From: Microvirga flavescens
GTDB lineage: Bacteria; Pseudomonadota; Alphaproteobacteria; Rhizobiales; Beijerinckiaceae
Direction of reading: 5' to 3'
NCBI RefSeq assembly: GCF_003290125.1
Contig: NZ_QMKH01000002.1
Span: 62,001 to 126,000 of the forward strand
Length of the DNA stretch: 64,000 nucleotides
Shown here: one piece after another, positions 43,046-50,916 of the stretch
Position numbering within the stretch: position 1 is the stretch's first letter
Layout: every line of letters begins with the position of its first letter
The notes under the pieces: generated by a model
What the model saw: only the letters and a program-made list of their open reading frames with translations
Databases searched by the model: none
Told to the model about the DNA's origin: nothing
Translations under genes and position numbers: made by a program

Positions 43046-43214
43046 GCATTCGGCCAGCAGAGCCGTTTAGCGCAGAGGTTGCAAAGCGTTTTTGCAACGA
43101 TATACTGAAACCACTTTAGAGGTCTTCAGGGATTGAATTGCGTTCGATATCAACTCGTCTCCTGCGCCCTTCAACGTTTCGCCCTTCCCCGCTTCTTTCG
43201 AAAAAGGCCTGGAC
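43046..43214 (+). promoter_or_regulatory. Upstream region of the RTX protein gene, with perfect inverted repeat
   Basis: GTTGCAA-N7-TTGCAAC spans 43078-43098, 117-137 bp before the start codon. Its left half, GTTGCAAAG, also occurs in the same orientation and at nearly the same distance upstream of the exopolysaccharide operon (12687-12679). The region is more AT-rich than its surroundings. Confidence 0.42.
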
Positions 43215-45068
43215 ATGGCAACGCCATTCTTGAGCTCGTTTGGCCCCTCCTCAATCAATCTGAACGGCTCTTCGCAATTGGTGAAGTTCGCCCTTACGGG
43301 GAGTGACGACATCCTGAATGCGGCGGTCTACTTCGACAGACCTCTCGTCATCGAAATTGACGGCAAAACTCAGGTGACTGACTACCTTTGGATCTCCGGT
43401 CCATTCGACAACGGCTCTCCTTCCATCGCAACCATCATCAGTCCGTATACGTCGGCCGGCTCCTACACCGTTACATCCGTCACACTCGTCAGTAACACCG
43501 CATATTATAGATATTACAATTCTTCGGAACTCGCGGCGCTACCGGGAGGAACGCCGACATTTGAGATCACGGGCACGCTTCCCGACACTCCCCCCTCGCT
43601 CGTAGACATCGACATGCCAGCGCTCATCGATCTCGCCCAGGAAGATCAGATCGTTACGTTCAGCGCGCGTGGAACCGATGCAGAAACGAGTGTCTCGTCT
43701 GTGGAGGTCTTTTTCGACAAGCCGTTCAGAGTGGACGCTTACAGGAGTTTCGACTCTCTCACGTTTGAAGCTTCCAAGAACTTCATGCTCTCATTCCCTC
43801 TCTCGAAATATAACAAGCCGGGAACATTCACGATCACCAAGGTTCTGGTTCACGACACGACGGGGGAAACAACAGTTTATGAGGCTGGCGATCTCTCTTC
43901 GATCCCAGGCTTGCAAACATCCTTCACTCTCACCGGTGGTCTGGACGTAGCACCGGAAGTGCGTCCGGCTGGCATCACGATCGGCGAAGATCAAATCGGC
44001 TCGGGAAATATACTCACTGGCAGTGCATACGATCCGAACGGCGATATGATTTCCGTGCTCAGCGTGAACGGTTTACCGCCGGGACAGGCCGTCATCGGAC
44101 TTTACGGAACTCTGACTTTCCAGGCTGACGGCAGCTTCACGTACATCGCCAATCGCTCGGGCTCCGTGTCCAAGTACGAGCCCGGCCAAGACGTTTTCTC
44201 TGCGATAATTTCAGACGGCACGCATGAAGTCTCCTTCATCTTCACAGCTTATGTCATCGGAGACGACAGCATCGAAGGGACATCCGGTGACGACTATCTT
44301 CAAGGGACGCCATTCGACGATCTGATCTTTGGCTACGATGGAAATGATTTTCTGGATGGCGGAGAATCCTACGACAATCTCTTCGGCGGTGCAGGTAACG
44401 ACGTCTACGTCGTCGACGATGTAGATGACATCGTGGTGGAAGAGCCCGGCGAAGGGCAGGACCAAATCATATTAAAAGGCAAGAGCTACACCCTGGGGGG
44501 ATCTGTGTCCGTCGAAACGATCTCCGTTCAAAGATCCAACGGAGCAACCTTCAAGGGCAATGAGCTATCTCAAACCATCCTGGGGAATGGTGGAAATGAT
44601 CGTCTCTTCGGTGGCGGCGGTCATGACACTGTGCGCGGCGGCAGCGGCAAGGATATCATCAAAGGAGAGGCCGGATCTGATCGGCTTTTTGGCGATGCGG
44701 GAGCGGACAGGCTGTACGGCGGGCCTGGAAGCGACACATTGAGCGGCGGCAGCGGCAAGGACATATTCGTGTTCGATAGCCGGCCAAGCCGATCAACCTA
44801 TGACAGGATCACGGACTTCTCCGTCCGGGATGACACTATCGAGCTGGACTTTTCTATCTTCAATCGGTTGGGCGGGCTCGGCAGATTGCAAGACACTGCA
44901 TTCGTTCGCGGTGCCAAGGCGAGCGAGATGGATCACCGAATAATCTACGATCCGAAGTCCGGATTTCTGTTCTATGACCAGGACGGCTCCGGCCCTGCCT
45001 CTCAGGTGCCGATCGCGAAACTCGCGAAAAAGCTCAAAATGACCGCAGCCGACTTTATGGTCATGTAG
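43215..45068 (+). CDS. Large secreted RTX calcium-binding protein with duplicated N-terminal domain
   Basis: The 617-aa protein begins with two similar domains of about 120 residues (about 5-125 and 130-250), each with a V-x-V-F-F-D-K-P-type strand and a T-I-T-K-V-type segment before E-L/D-L-A/S-x-x-P-G. A VCBS/cadherin-like segment (about 255-345) follows. Two RTX blocks come next: about 353-400 (G-T-S-G-D-D-Y-L-Q and on) and about 456-520 (G-N-G-G-N-D-R-L-F, G-G-S-G-K-D-I-F-V-F). The end is a serralysin-like C-terminal region with D-R-I-T-D-F. There is no Sec signal, so type I secretion is expected. No enzymatic motif was recognised; it may be an adhesin or matrix protein. The less biased codon use (more AT) hints at faster evolution or transfer. 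Confidence 0.85.
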   Translation: MATPFLSSFGPSSINLNGSSQLVKFALTGSDDILNAAVYFDRPLVIEIDGKTQVTDYLWISGPFDNGSPSIATIISPYTSAGSYTVTSVTLVSNTAYYRYYNSSELAALPGGTPTFEITGTLPDTPPSLVDIDMPALIDLAQEDQIVTFSARGTDAETSVSSVEVFFDKPFRVDAYRSFDSLTFEASKNFMLSFPLSKYNKPGTFTITKVLVHDTTGETTVYEAGDLSSIPGLQTSFTLTGGLDVAPEVRPAGITIGEDQIGSGNILTGSAYDPNGDMISVLSVNGLPPGQAVIGLYGTLTFQADGSFTYIANRSGSVSKYEPGQDVFSAIISDGTHEVSFIFTAYVIGDDSIEGTSGDDYLQGTPFDDLIFGYDGNDFLDGGESYDNLFGGAGNDVYVVDDVDDIVVEEPGEGQDQIILKGKSYTLGGSVSVETISVQRSNGATFKGNELSQTILGNGGNDRLFGGGGHDTVRGGSGKDIIKGEAGSDRLFGDAGADRLYGGPGSDTLSGGSGKDIFVFDSRPSRSTYDRITDFSVRDDTIELDFSIFNRLGGLGRLQDTAFVRGAKASEMDHRIIYDPKSGFLFYDQDGSGPASQVPIAKLAKKLKMTAADFMVM

Positions 45069-45110
45069 CTTCAGCCCCTCTAGCTTCCCGCCCACAACTG
45101 TGGAACGATC

Positions 45111-45136
45111 ACCTCACGGCAAAACAACCGTGAGGT
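45111..45136 (+). promoter_or_regulatory. Hairpin enclosing the ribosome binding site of the cyclopropane synthase gene
   Basis: ACCTCACGG (45111-45119), an 8-nt loop, and CCGTGAGGT (45128-45136) form a perfect 9-bp stem. The 3' arm contains GTGAGGT, the best Shine-Dalgarno for the ATG at 45141 (GAGG with 5-nt spacing). In mRNA the site would be hidden, so translation may need melting, an RNA chaperone, a small RNA or temperature. No T-run follows, so it is not an intrinsic terminator. Confidence 0.6.
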
Positions 45137-45140
45137 CACG

Positions 45141-46409
45141 ATGTTTCCCTTGTCCCACATGCTCAAGTCCTTCGTGCGCGTCGGCTCGCTGAAGGTGATC
45201 GACGCGGACAACAAGGTGCATGTCTTCGGGGGAACAGCTCCCGGCCCGGACGTCACCATGCGGCTCACCGACCGCTCGCTCTATCACAAGCTCTTTTTCA
45301 ATCCGGAGCTGAACGCGGGCGAAGCCTATATGGACGGGCGCATGAGCTTCGAGAGCGGCTCGACGCTCAAAGACTTCCTGACCCTGTTTTCCATGAACCG
45401 CATCGCCCTCGGCACCTATCCTTTGCAGAAGGTGCTGCGGAGCATCTCGCGCGGGTTGAAGCGGTTTCAGCAGGCGAACAAGGTCGGCAAGGCGCAGGCG
45501 AACGTGGCGCATCACTACGATCTCGGAAACGACTTCTACAAGCTCTTCCTCGACAAGGGCATGCAGTATTCCTGCGCCTACTTCACGAGTGAGAATGACA
45601 CGCTGGAGGAAGCGCAGCAGAACAAGCTGCGCCTCATCGCATCCAAGCTCCAGCTGAAACCCGGATTGAAGATCCTCGACATCGGCAGCGGCTGGGGCGA
45701 TCTCGCGCTCTACCTCGCCGCGATGGAGGATGTGGACGTCACCGGCGTCACGCTCTCCAAGGAGCAATACGCGCTCTCCAACGAGAAGGCGCGCAAGGCC
45801 GGGCTTTCACACCGCGTGCGCTTCGAACTGCTCGACTATCGCAAACTCGACAAAAAGTTCGACCGTATCGTTTCCGTCGGCATGTTCGAGCATGTGGGCG
45901 TGCATCATTACGGCGAGTTCTTCGCCAAGATCAACGCGCTCATGAGCGATGACGGGCTGATGCTGCTGCACTCCATCGGCCACATGAGCCCGCCCGGAAC
46001 GGCAAGCCCGTGGCTGCGCAAATACATCTTCCCCGGTGCGTACTCACCCGCGCTCTCGGAGGTGTTTCCCGTCGTGGAGCAGAACAGCCTGTGGGTGACG
46101 GATCTCGAATTCCTGCGCCTGCACTACGCGGAAACCCTGCGCCACTGGCACGAGCGGTTCGAGGCCAACCGCGCCAAGGTAGCCGAAATGTACGACGAAC
46201 GCTTCTGCCGCATGTGGGAGTTCTACCTCATCAGCGCGGAGATGATGTTCCGGACCGGCAGCCAGCTCGTCTTCCACATGCAGCTCTCCCGCAAACGAGA
46301 CGCCGCCCCGATCGTGCGGGATTACATCACCGACCTGCAGCGGGAATACAAAAAGCTCGAGCAGAAAAAGCTCTCTACCCTCAAGCCTGCCGAGCCCGTC
46401 CCGGCATGA
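45141..46409 (+). CDS. cfa: Cyclopropane-fatty-acyl-phospholipid synthase family protein
   Basis: The 422-aa SAM-dependent enzyme has an N-terminal lipid-binding region (about 1-120), H-Y-D-L-G-N-D-F-Y near 130, the SAM motif L-D-I-G-S-G-W-G at about 179-186, G-V-T-L-S-K-E-Q, and M-F-E-H-V-G, all typical of Cfa-type synthases that methylenate membrane phospholipid double bonds. Other CFA-like methyltransferases exist, so the exact product is inferred. The start is fixed by GAGGT in the upstream hairpin. Confidence 0.9.
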   Translation: MFPLSHMLKSFVRVGSLKVIDADNKVHVFGGTAPGPDVTMRLTDRSLYHKLFFNPELNAGEAYMDGRMSFESGSTLKDFLTLFSMNRIALGTYPLQKVLRSISRGLKRFQQANKVGKAQANVAHHYDLGNDFYKLFLDKGMQYSCAYFTSENDTLEEAQQNKLRLIASKLQLKPGLKILDIGSGWGDLALYLAAMEDVDVTGVTLSKEQYALSNEKARKAGLSHRVRFELLDYRKLDKKFDRIVSVGMFEHVGVHHYGEFFAKINALMSDDGLMLLHSIGHMSPPGTASPWLRKYIFPGAYSPALSEVFPVVEQNSLWVTDLEFLRLHYAETLRHWHERFEANRAKVAEMYDERFCRMWEFYLISAEMMFRTGSQLVFHMQLSRKRDAAPIVRDYITDLQREYKKLEQKKLSTLKPAEPVPA

Positions 46410-46454
46410 TCCGTAAAGGGTGACGGCGGCGCAAAGCGGTGGTAAGCGGTTTTC

Positions 46455-47384
46455 ATGCTTGAAGGACTGCACCCCAACCGCCCGACCCATGTCTTCCGGA
46501 TCTCCACGGACGAGCGCTCCGCGCGCGCCATGACGGAGCTGATCGGCGAGATTTTCGACCCCGCCGAGACGGCCGTGGCCGCTTTCGAGATCGAGGACGA
46601 CGGCCCGTGGCTGCTGGAGGCCTATTTCGCCCGCGAGCCCGACGAGAAGGCCGTGCGCGATCTCCTGCGGCCCATCGTCGGCGACGAGGCCGACAAGGGC
46701 GTCTTTGAGCCCCTCGAGCAGCAGGATTGGGTAAAGGCGTCGCTGGAAGGGCTGAAGCCTGTCCGCGCGGGCCGCATCTTCGTGCATGGCTCGCATGACC
46801 GCGACCAGCGCCGCCCGAACGATCTTTCCATCGAGATCGAAGCCGCGCTCGCCTTCGGCACGGGTCATCACGGCACCACCAAGAGCTGCCTCGATGCTTT
46901 TGCGGATGAATTGAAGCTGCGCACGCCGCGCAACGTTCTCGATGTCGGCACCGGAACCGGCATTCTCGCTTTCGCCGCGGCAAAGGCGCTCAAGCGCCCC
47001 GTCGTCGCTGGGGATATCGACCCGGAAGCGGTGCGCGTCGCGCGCGAGAACGCGAGACTCAACGGCATCTCGCCCTGGCTGAAGCTTTATGTCGGGCCCG
47101 GCGTCAGGAATGCGATGGCCGACAGGCCGGGGCATTTCGACCTGGTCTTCGCCAACATTCTGGCAAAGCCCTTGCGCATGCTTGCGCCGTCGCTCTCGCG
47201 CGTAGCCTCGCACGACGGCACGCTGATCCTGTCTGGGCTTCTGGTGAAGGACGTGCCGGGGATTCTCTCGTCATACGCGGCGGAAGGCTGGCATCTGCAA
47301 CGCCGCTACGATCTCGAAGGCTGGGTCGCCCTCGTCATGAAGCATGGCGGGGCCGCGCAGCAGCCCCGCCGATATTATCACTGA
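46455..47384 (+). CDS. prmA: Ribosomal protein L11 methyltransferase
   Basis: The 309-aa protein has an N-terminal substrate-recognition domain (about 1-110) and a class I SAM domain with A-F-G-T-G-H-H-G-T-T, V-L-D-V-G-T-G-T-G-I-L-A and the post-motif N-I-L-A-K-P-L. It trimethylates L11. It lies 45 bp after the cyclopropane synthase gene on the same strand. The C-terminal end abuts a convergent small gene. Confidence 0.93.
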   Translation: MLEGLHPNRPTHVFRISTDERSARAMTELIGEIFDPAETAVAAFEIEDDGPWLLEAYFAREPDEKAVRDLLRPIVGDEADKGVFEPLEQQDWVKASLEGLKPVRAGRIFVHGSHDRDQRRPNDLSIEIEAALAFGTGHHGTTKSCLDAFADELKLRTPRNVLDVGTGTGILAFAAAKALKRPVVAGDIDPEAVRVARENARLNGISPWLKLYVGPGVRNAMADRPGHFDLVFANILAKPLRMLAPSLSRVASHDGTLILSGLLVKDVPGILSSYAAEGWHLQRRYDLEGWVALVMKHGGAAQQPRRYYH

Positions 47385-47489
47385 TTATTCCTGCTCGGCG
47401 AAGGGATAGCGCTTCGCAAGCTCGCGGCGCAGTTCGAAGGCTTCGACGACAACGTCGCGCACGGCCTTCATGATCACGGCGATCAACAT
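47385..47489 (-). CDS. Very small protein, 34 aa
   Basis: A short frame with an excellent Shine-Dalgarno (AAAGGAG) 6-7 nt before the ATG and genome-typical codons. The product starts hydrophobic (M-L-I-A-V-I-M-K-A-V) and continues as a charged amphipathic helix (V-V-E-A-F-E-L-R-R-E-L-A-K-R-Y-P). Its stop codon touches the prmA stop. Probably a real microprotein; no family name is known to me. Confidence 0.6.
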   Translation of the reverse strand: MLIAVIMKAVRDVVVEAFELRRELAKRYPFAEQE

Positions 47490-47567
47490 GGTTCGCTCCT
47501 TTCAGCTCGACCGGGCGGATAGGCGAATGCCCGGTCACCAATGACACAGGGAAGATTCTCGGGGGCG

Positions 47568-47750
47568 TTACATTCCGTAGCGGCGGATGGCGAGCTCGGA
47601 AATCAGGCTCTGATGGCGGCTCAGTTCGAGAGCGACGCTCCTCGAGCGGCTCGCGATCATTGCGTCCACGAGGCGCTTTGCGAGAAGAACGACACCCACC
47701 GAAAGAACCGCACTGCCGGCCCAGGAGGGGTTAAGAACACTGCTAGACAT
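47568..47750 (-). CDS. Small protein with one hydrophobic helix, 60 aa
   Basis: The ATG at 47750 has GGAG 7 nt upstream. A hydrophobic segment (about 10-30; A-G-S-A-V-L-S-V-G-V-V-L-L-A-K) is followed by a basic, helical tail ending R-R-Y-G-M. It lies 78 bp upstream of the 34-aa gene on the same strand and may be co-transcribed. No family is recognised. Confidence 0.5.
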   Translation of the reverse strand: MSSSVLNPSWAGSAVLSVGVVLLAKRLVDAMIASRSRSVALELSRHQSLISELAIRRYGM

Positions 47751-47811
47751 GGGACATCTCCAACTTTCTGTGTTGCGATGACCCTTCCGCGTTCCTCTGT
47801 ATTATTGTTGA

Positions 47812-47840
47812 TAAAAAGGTAAGCTTGACTGACCTTTTTA
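47812..47840. repeat. AT-rich perfect inverted repeat (TAAAAAGGT, 11-bp spacer, ACCTTTTTA)
   Basis: Nine-bp arms between the small-protein genes and the aminopeptidase gene. It lacks the GC stem and T-tail of a terminator, so a regulator binding site is possible. It lies 61-90 bp upstream of the 60-aa gene start on the minus strand. Confidence 0.4.
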
Positions 47841-48022
47841 GTTAGGCCCGGCAAAGCATGCGAGCCATGCTTTTCTTGCATTTTACTTTTCTCAAAGCGC
47901 GAAATCAGGGCACTCGATGCCCAAGCACAAGCCAAACCGCTTGCTGCATCATCAACTCGGGCGTTGCGATCTGGCGGACGGCCCCCTAGCGTAAGCCAAA
48001 TTCCCTCATTGGCACGACTCTC

Positions 48023-49843
48023 ATGGCTCAATTCCAGTCCTTCGACTCTTCCACGTCTCCCTCCCAGGGTCCGGAGCGCATCGCGAAGCTGCGCGCGGAA
48101 ATGGCCCGACGAGGATTTTCCGGGTTCGTGGTGCCCCGGGCAGACGAGCATCAGGGCGAGTACGTGCCGAAGAACGCGGAACGCCTGGCCTGGCTCACCG
48201 GCTTCACCGGCTCGGCGGGCGCCGCCGTCATCCTCGCGGACAAGGCGGCTCTGATTGTGGATGGGCGCTATACGATTCAGGCCGCGGAGCAGGTCGACAC
48301 CGCCGTCATCACGCCTGTGCAACTGGCTGACAAGACGGCGGAAGACTGGATCGCCGAGAACCTGCCGCCGGGTACGACGCTCGCCTACGATCCCTGGCTG
48401 CATACCAACGAAGGGCTCAGCCGCCTCGAAAAGGCCGTCGCCCGCGCAGGCGGCAAGCTCGCCCCGGTCGACCTCAACCTGATCGACGTCATCTGGGTTG
48501 ACCGCCCTGCCCCGCCGCAGGCCCCCGTTCGCCCACACCCACTGGAATACGCAGGCGTGACGGCGAAAGAGAAGCTCGAACGCATCCGTCAGAAGATGGC
48601 GGACGAGAAGCTCGACGCCATCGTGATCTCCGATCCGCACAACCTCGCCTGGGCCTTCAACCTTCGCGGAGGCGATGTGGGGTGCACGCCGCTGCCCCTC
48701 GGCTATGCGATCATCCCGAAAGAGGGCCGCGCCGATCTCTTCTTCGATCCCGCCAAGATCACCAACGAGGCGGGCGCTGCGGTGGGCGATCTCGCGCAGT
48801 TTTCCCCCATGACGACATTCCAGCACACGCTCGACAAGCTGGGTGAAAAGAAGGGCAAGGTCCGCATCGATTCCGCGACCGGCGCCGTCGCGCTCACCCG
48901 CCGCATCGAGAGCGCGGGCGGCACGGTCGATGTCGGCCCCGATCCGATTTCATTGATGAAGGCGGCCAAGAACAAGGCCGAGATCGCAGGGTCGCGCGCC
49001 GCGCATCTGCGCGATGGCGCGGCAGTGGCGCGTTTTCTCGCCTGGTTCGACGCCGAGGCTCCGAAAGGCAACCTCACCGAGATCGACGCGGTTGAAAAGC
49101 TCGAGGCGTTCCGCGTCGAGACAGGCGCACTCAAGAACGTTTCCTTCCCGAGCATTTCGGGGGCAGGCCCCAACGCCGCCCTGCCGCATTACCGCGTAAC
49201 GCGCGAGAGCAACCGGCGCATCGAGACAAATGGAATCTTTCTCATCGATTCCGGCGCGCAATACGAGGACGGCACGACCGATATCACGCGCACCATGATC
49301 GTCGGCACGCCGAGCGCGGAAATGAAGGACCGCTTCACGCGCGTTCTGCAAGGCCACATCGCCATCGACCGCGCGGTGTTTCCGAAAGGCACGAGCGGCG
49401 CGCAGATCGACGCCTTCGCGCGCAAGCCGCTGTGGGAGGCCGGGCTCGATTTCGACCATGGCACCGGCCACGGCATCGGGAGCTATCTCTCCGTGCATGA
49501 AGGCCCGCAGCGCCTCGCCAAGACCGGCCACACACCGCTCGAAGTCGGCATGATGCTTTCCAACGAACCCGGCTACTACAAGGCTGGAGATTACGGCATC
49601 CGCATCGAAAACCTCATCCTCGTCGAGCCGCGTTCCATTCCGGGCGGCGACCGCGAGATGCTCGGCTTCGAGACGCTGACCTTCACGCCCATCGACCTGC
49701 GCCTTGTCGAACCCGCCATCATGACGGCGGAAGAGATCGGCTGGCTCAACGATTACCACGCGAAGGTGCGCGAAAAGATCGGCCCGCTGCTCGACGGCGA
49801 GGCGAAAGCCTGGCTCGAGAACGCGACGCGACCGATCGGCTAG
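48023..49843 (+). CDS. pepP: Aminopeptidase P family (M24B) metallopeptidase
   Basis: A 606-aa protein of the long, eukaryotic-like Xaa-Pro aminopeptidase type: two creatinase-like N-terminal domains (about 10-155 and 170-330) and the pita-bread domain (about 340-540). The metal ligands are in D-S-G-A-Q-Y-E-D-G-T-T-D-I-T-R (two Asp), H-G-T-G-H-G-I-G (His), N-E-P-G (Glu) and a later Glu in E-T-L-T-F-T-P-I. An extra C-terminal tail follows. It removes N-terminal residues preceding proline. Its TAG shares CTAG with the convergent azlD-like gene. Confidence 0.92.
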   Translation: MAQFQSFDSSTSPSQGPERIAKLRAEMARRGFSGFVVPRADEHQGEYVPKNAERLAWLTGFTGSAGAAVILADKAALIVDGRYTIQAAEQVDTAVITPVQLADKTAEDWIAENLPPGTTLAYDPWLHTNEGLSRLEKAVARAGGKLAPVDLNLIDVIWVDRPAPPQAPVRPHPLEYAGVTAKEKLERIRQKMADEKLDAIVISDPHNLAWAFNLRGGDVGCTPLPLGYAIIPKEGRADLFFDPAKITNEAGAAVGDLAQFSPMTTFQHTLDKLGEKKGKVRIDSATGAVALTRRIESAGGTVDVGPDPISLMKAAKNKAEIAGSRAAHLRDGAAVARFLAWFDAEAPKGNLTEIDAVEKLEAFRVETGALKNVSFPSISGAGPNAALPHYRVTRESNRRIETNGIFLIDSGAQYEDGTTDITRTMIVGTPSAEMKDRFTRVLQGHIAIDRAVFPKGTSGAQIDAFARKPLWEAGLDFDHGTGHGIGSYLSVHEGPQRLAKTGHTPLEVGMMLSNEPGYYKAGDYGIRIENLILVEPRSIPGGDREMLGFETLTFTPIDLRLVEPAIMTAEEIGWLNDYHAKVREKIGPLLDGEAKAWLENATRPIG

Positions 49844-50139
49844 ATTACCATCCGCAGCAGCACGACTGACGCGACGCCGACGATAATCGTTGCAAGAAGC
49901 GGAAGGCGGAAGGCAGCGATGATCGTGATGGCGGTGGCGATGGCCTCCGCCCAGCCTGTCGTGAGCGCGGTCGGCGCGATAACGGCGACGAGCACGGCGG
50001 GCGGAATGGCGTCGAACGCGGCTTTCGCGCGCCCGGTCAGCACGAGCCTGTCGGCCACGAACAGGCCCGCGATGCGGGTCGCATATGTCACGAGCGCCAT
50101 CGCGATGATGGCAAGGAAAGTGACGGGATCGACGTTCAT
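49840..50139 (-). CDS. azlD: AzlD-family small subunit of branched-chain amino acid exporter
   Basis: A 99-aa protein with three or four membrane segments and the AzlD pattern A-T-R-I-A-G near the start and A-F-D-A-I-P-P-A-V-L-V-A-V in the middle. It pairs with the AzlC-like protein encoded 3 bp upstream to export branched-chain amino acids or related compounds. Confidence 0.88.
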   Translation of the reverse strand: MNVDPVTFLAIIAMALVTYATRIAGLFVADRLVLTGRAKAAFDAIPPAVLVAVIAPTALTTGWAEAIATAITIIAAFRLPLLATIIVGVASVVLLRMVI

Positions 50140-50142
50140 GGC

Positions 50143-50856
50143 TCAGCCCTCTCTGGCCGCGAGATAGGCCGCGCCGATTCCGGCAAGCGCGCCGGACGCT
50201 ACATGCCAAGGCGCGCCGATGAAGTAATGCACGAGCGCGGAAACCGCCGCGCTGACGGCCACCGTCACGACCGTGACGCGGCTCCTTCCAAAACCCGCGA
50301 CGAGACCAATGAACAAAGCCGTGAAGGCGAAGTCCGCCCCGAACCGCTCCGGCGCGCCAAGGAATGAACCGAGCACCGCGCCGAGAACGGTTGAGACGGT
50401 CCAGTTGAAAAACAGCACCACCACCATGGTCGCCCAATAGGCTCCTGTGATCGGCCGGTTCATGGAGCGGCGCTCCGACAGGGCCCAGCTCTCATCCGTC
50501 ATGAAGAAGAAAGCCAAGAGCTTTTCGCGAAATGTCAGGGCGACCTTGGGCGCAAGGGATGCGCCCATGAGGACGTGGCGGACATTGATGAGGAGCGCGG
50601 AGAAGGCCAGCGCGAGAATGGGAGCCGGGTGCACCCAGCTCTCGATGGCCGCGAACTGCGCGCCACCGGCGAAAACGAGAGCGGACATCAAGCCGATCTC
50701 CGCCACGGACAGGCCCTTGCCGACGGCGACCGCGCCGAACAGGAGGCCGATAGGCACGGCGGCGATAGCGGCAGGCGCGATGTCGCGAAGCCCCGCCCTC
50801 GCCTCCTGCCCGTGAAGCGAATGCGCTTTCGTCATTCTGTCGAGAAGAGTGCTCAT
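50143..50856 (-). CDS. azlC: AzlC-family permease of branched-chain amino acid exporter
   Basis: The 237-aa polytopic protein has A-A-I-A-A-V-P-I-G-L-L-F-G, F-A-G-G-A-Q-F-A-A-I, N-V-R-H-V-L-M-G-A and F-F-M-T-D-E-S-W-A-L, all AzlC motifs. ATG 50856 is chosen because the upstream extension is polar and lacks family similarity. It is in an operon with azlD, and the AraC-type gene lies just upstream on the same strand. Confidence 0.9.
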   Translation of the reverse strand: MSTLLDRMTKAHSLHGQEARAGLRDIAPAAIAAVPIGLLFGAVAVGKGLSVAEIGLMSALVFAGGAQFAAIESWVHPAPILALAFSALLINVRHVLMGASLAPKVALTFREKLLAFFFMTDESWALSERRSMNRPITGAYWATMVVVLFFNWTVSTVLGAVLGSFLGAPERFGADFAFTALFIGLVAGFGRSRVTVVTVAVSAAVSALVHYFIGAPWHVASGALAGIGAAYLAAREG

Positions 50857-50916
50857 GGCGCGCTTATGCGCGAGGGCGGTTCCGCCGTCTTGGACGAAAG
50901 TGCTCTTTCCCACACC

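Noticed and set aside
47541..47822. 93-aa plus-strand frame opposite the 60-aa gene
   Set aside because: Minus-strand gene has a better ribosome binding site and hydrophobic pattern; this frame is low in coding character.
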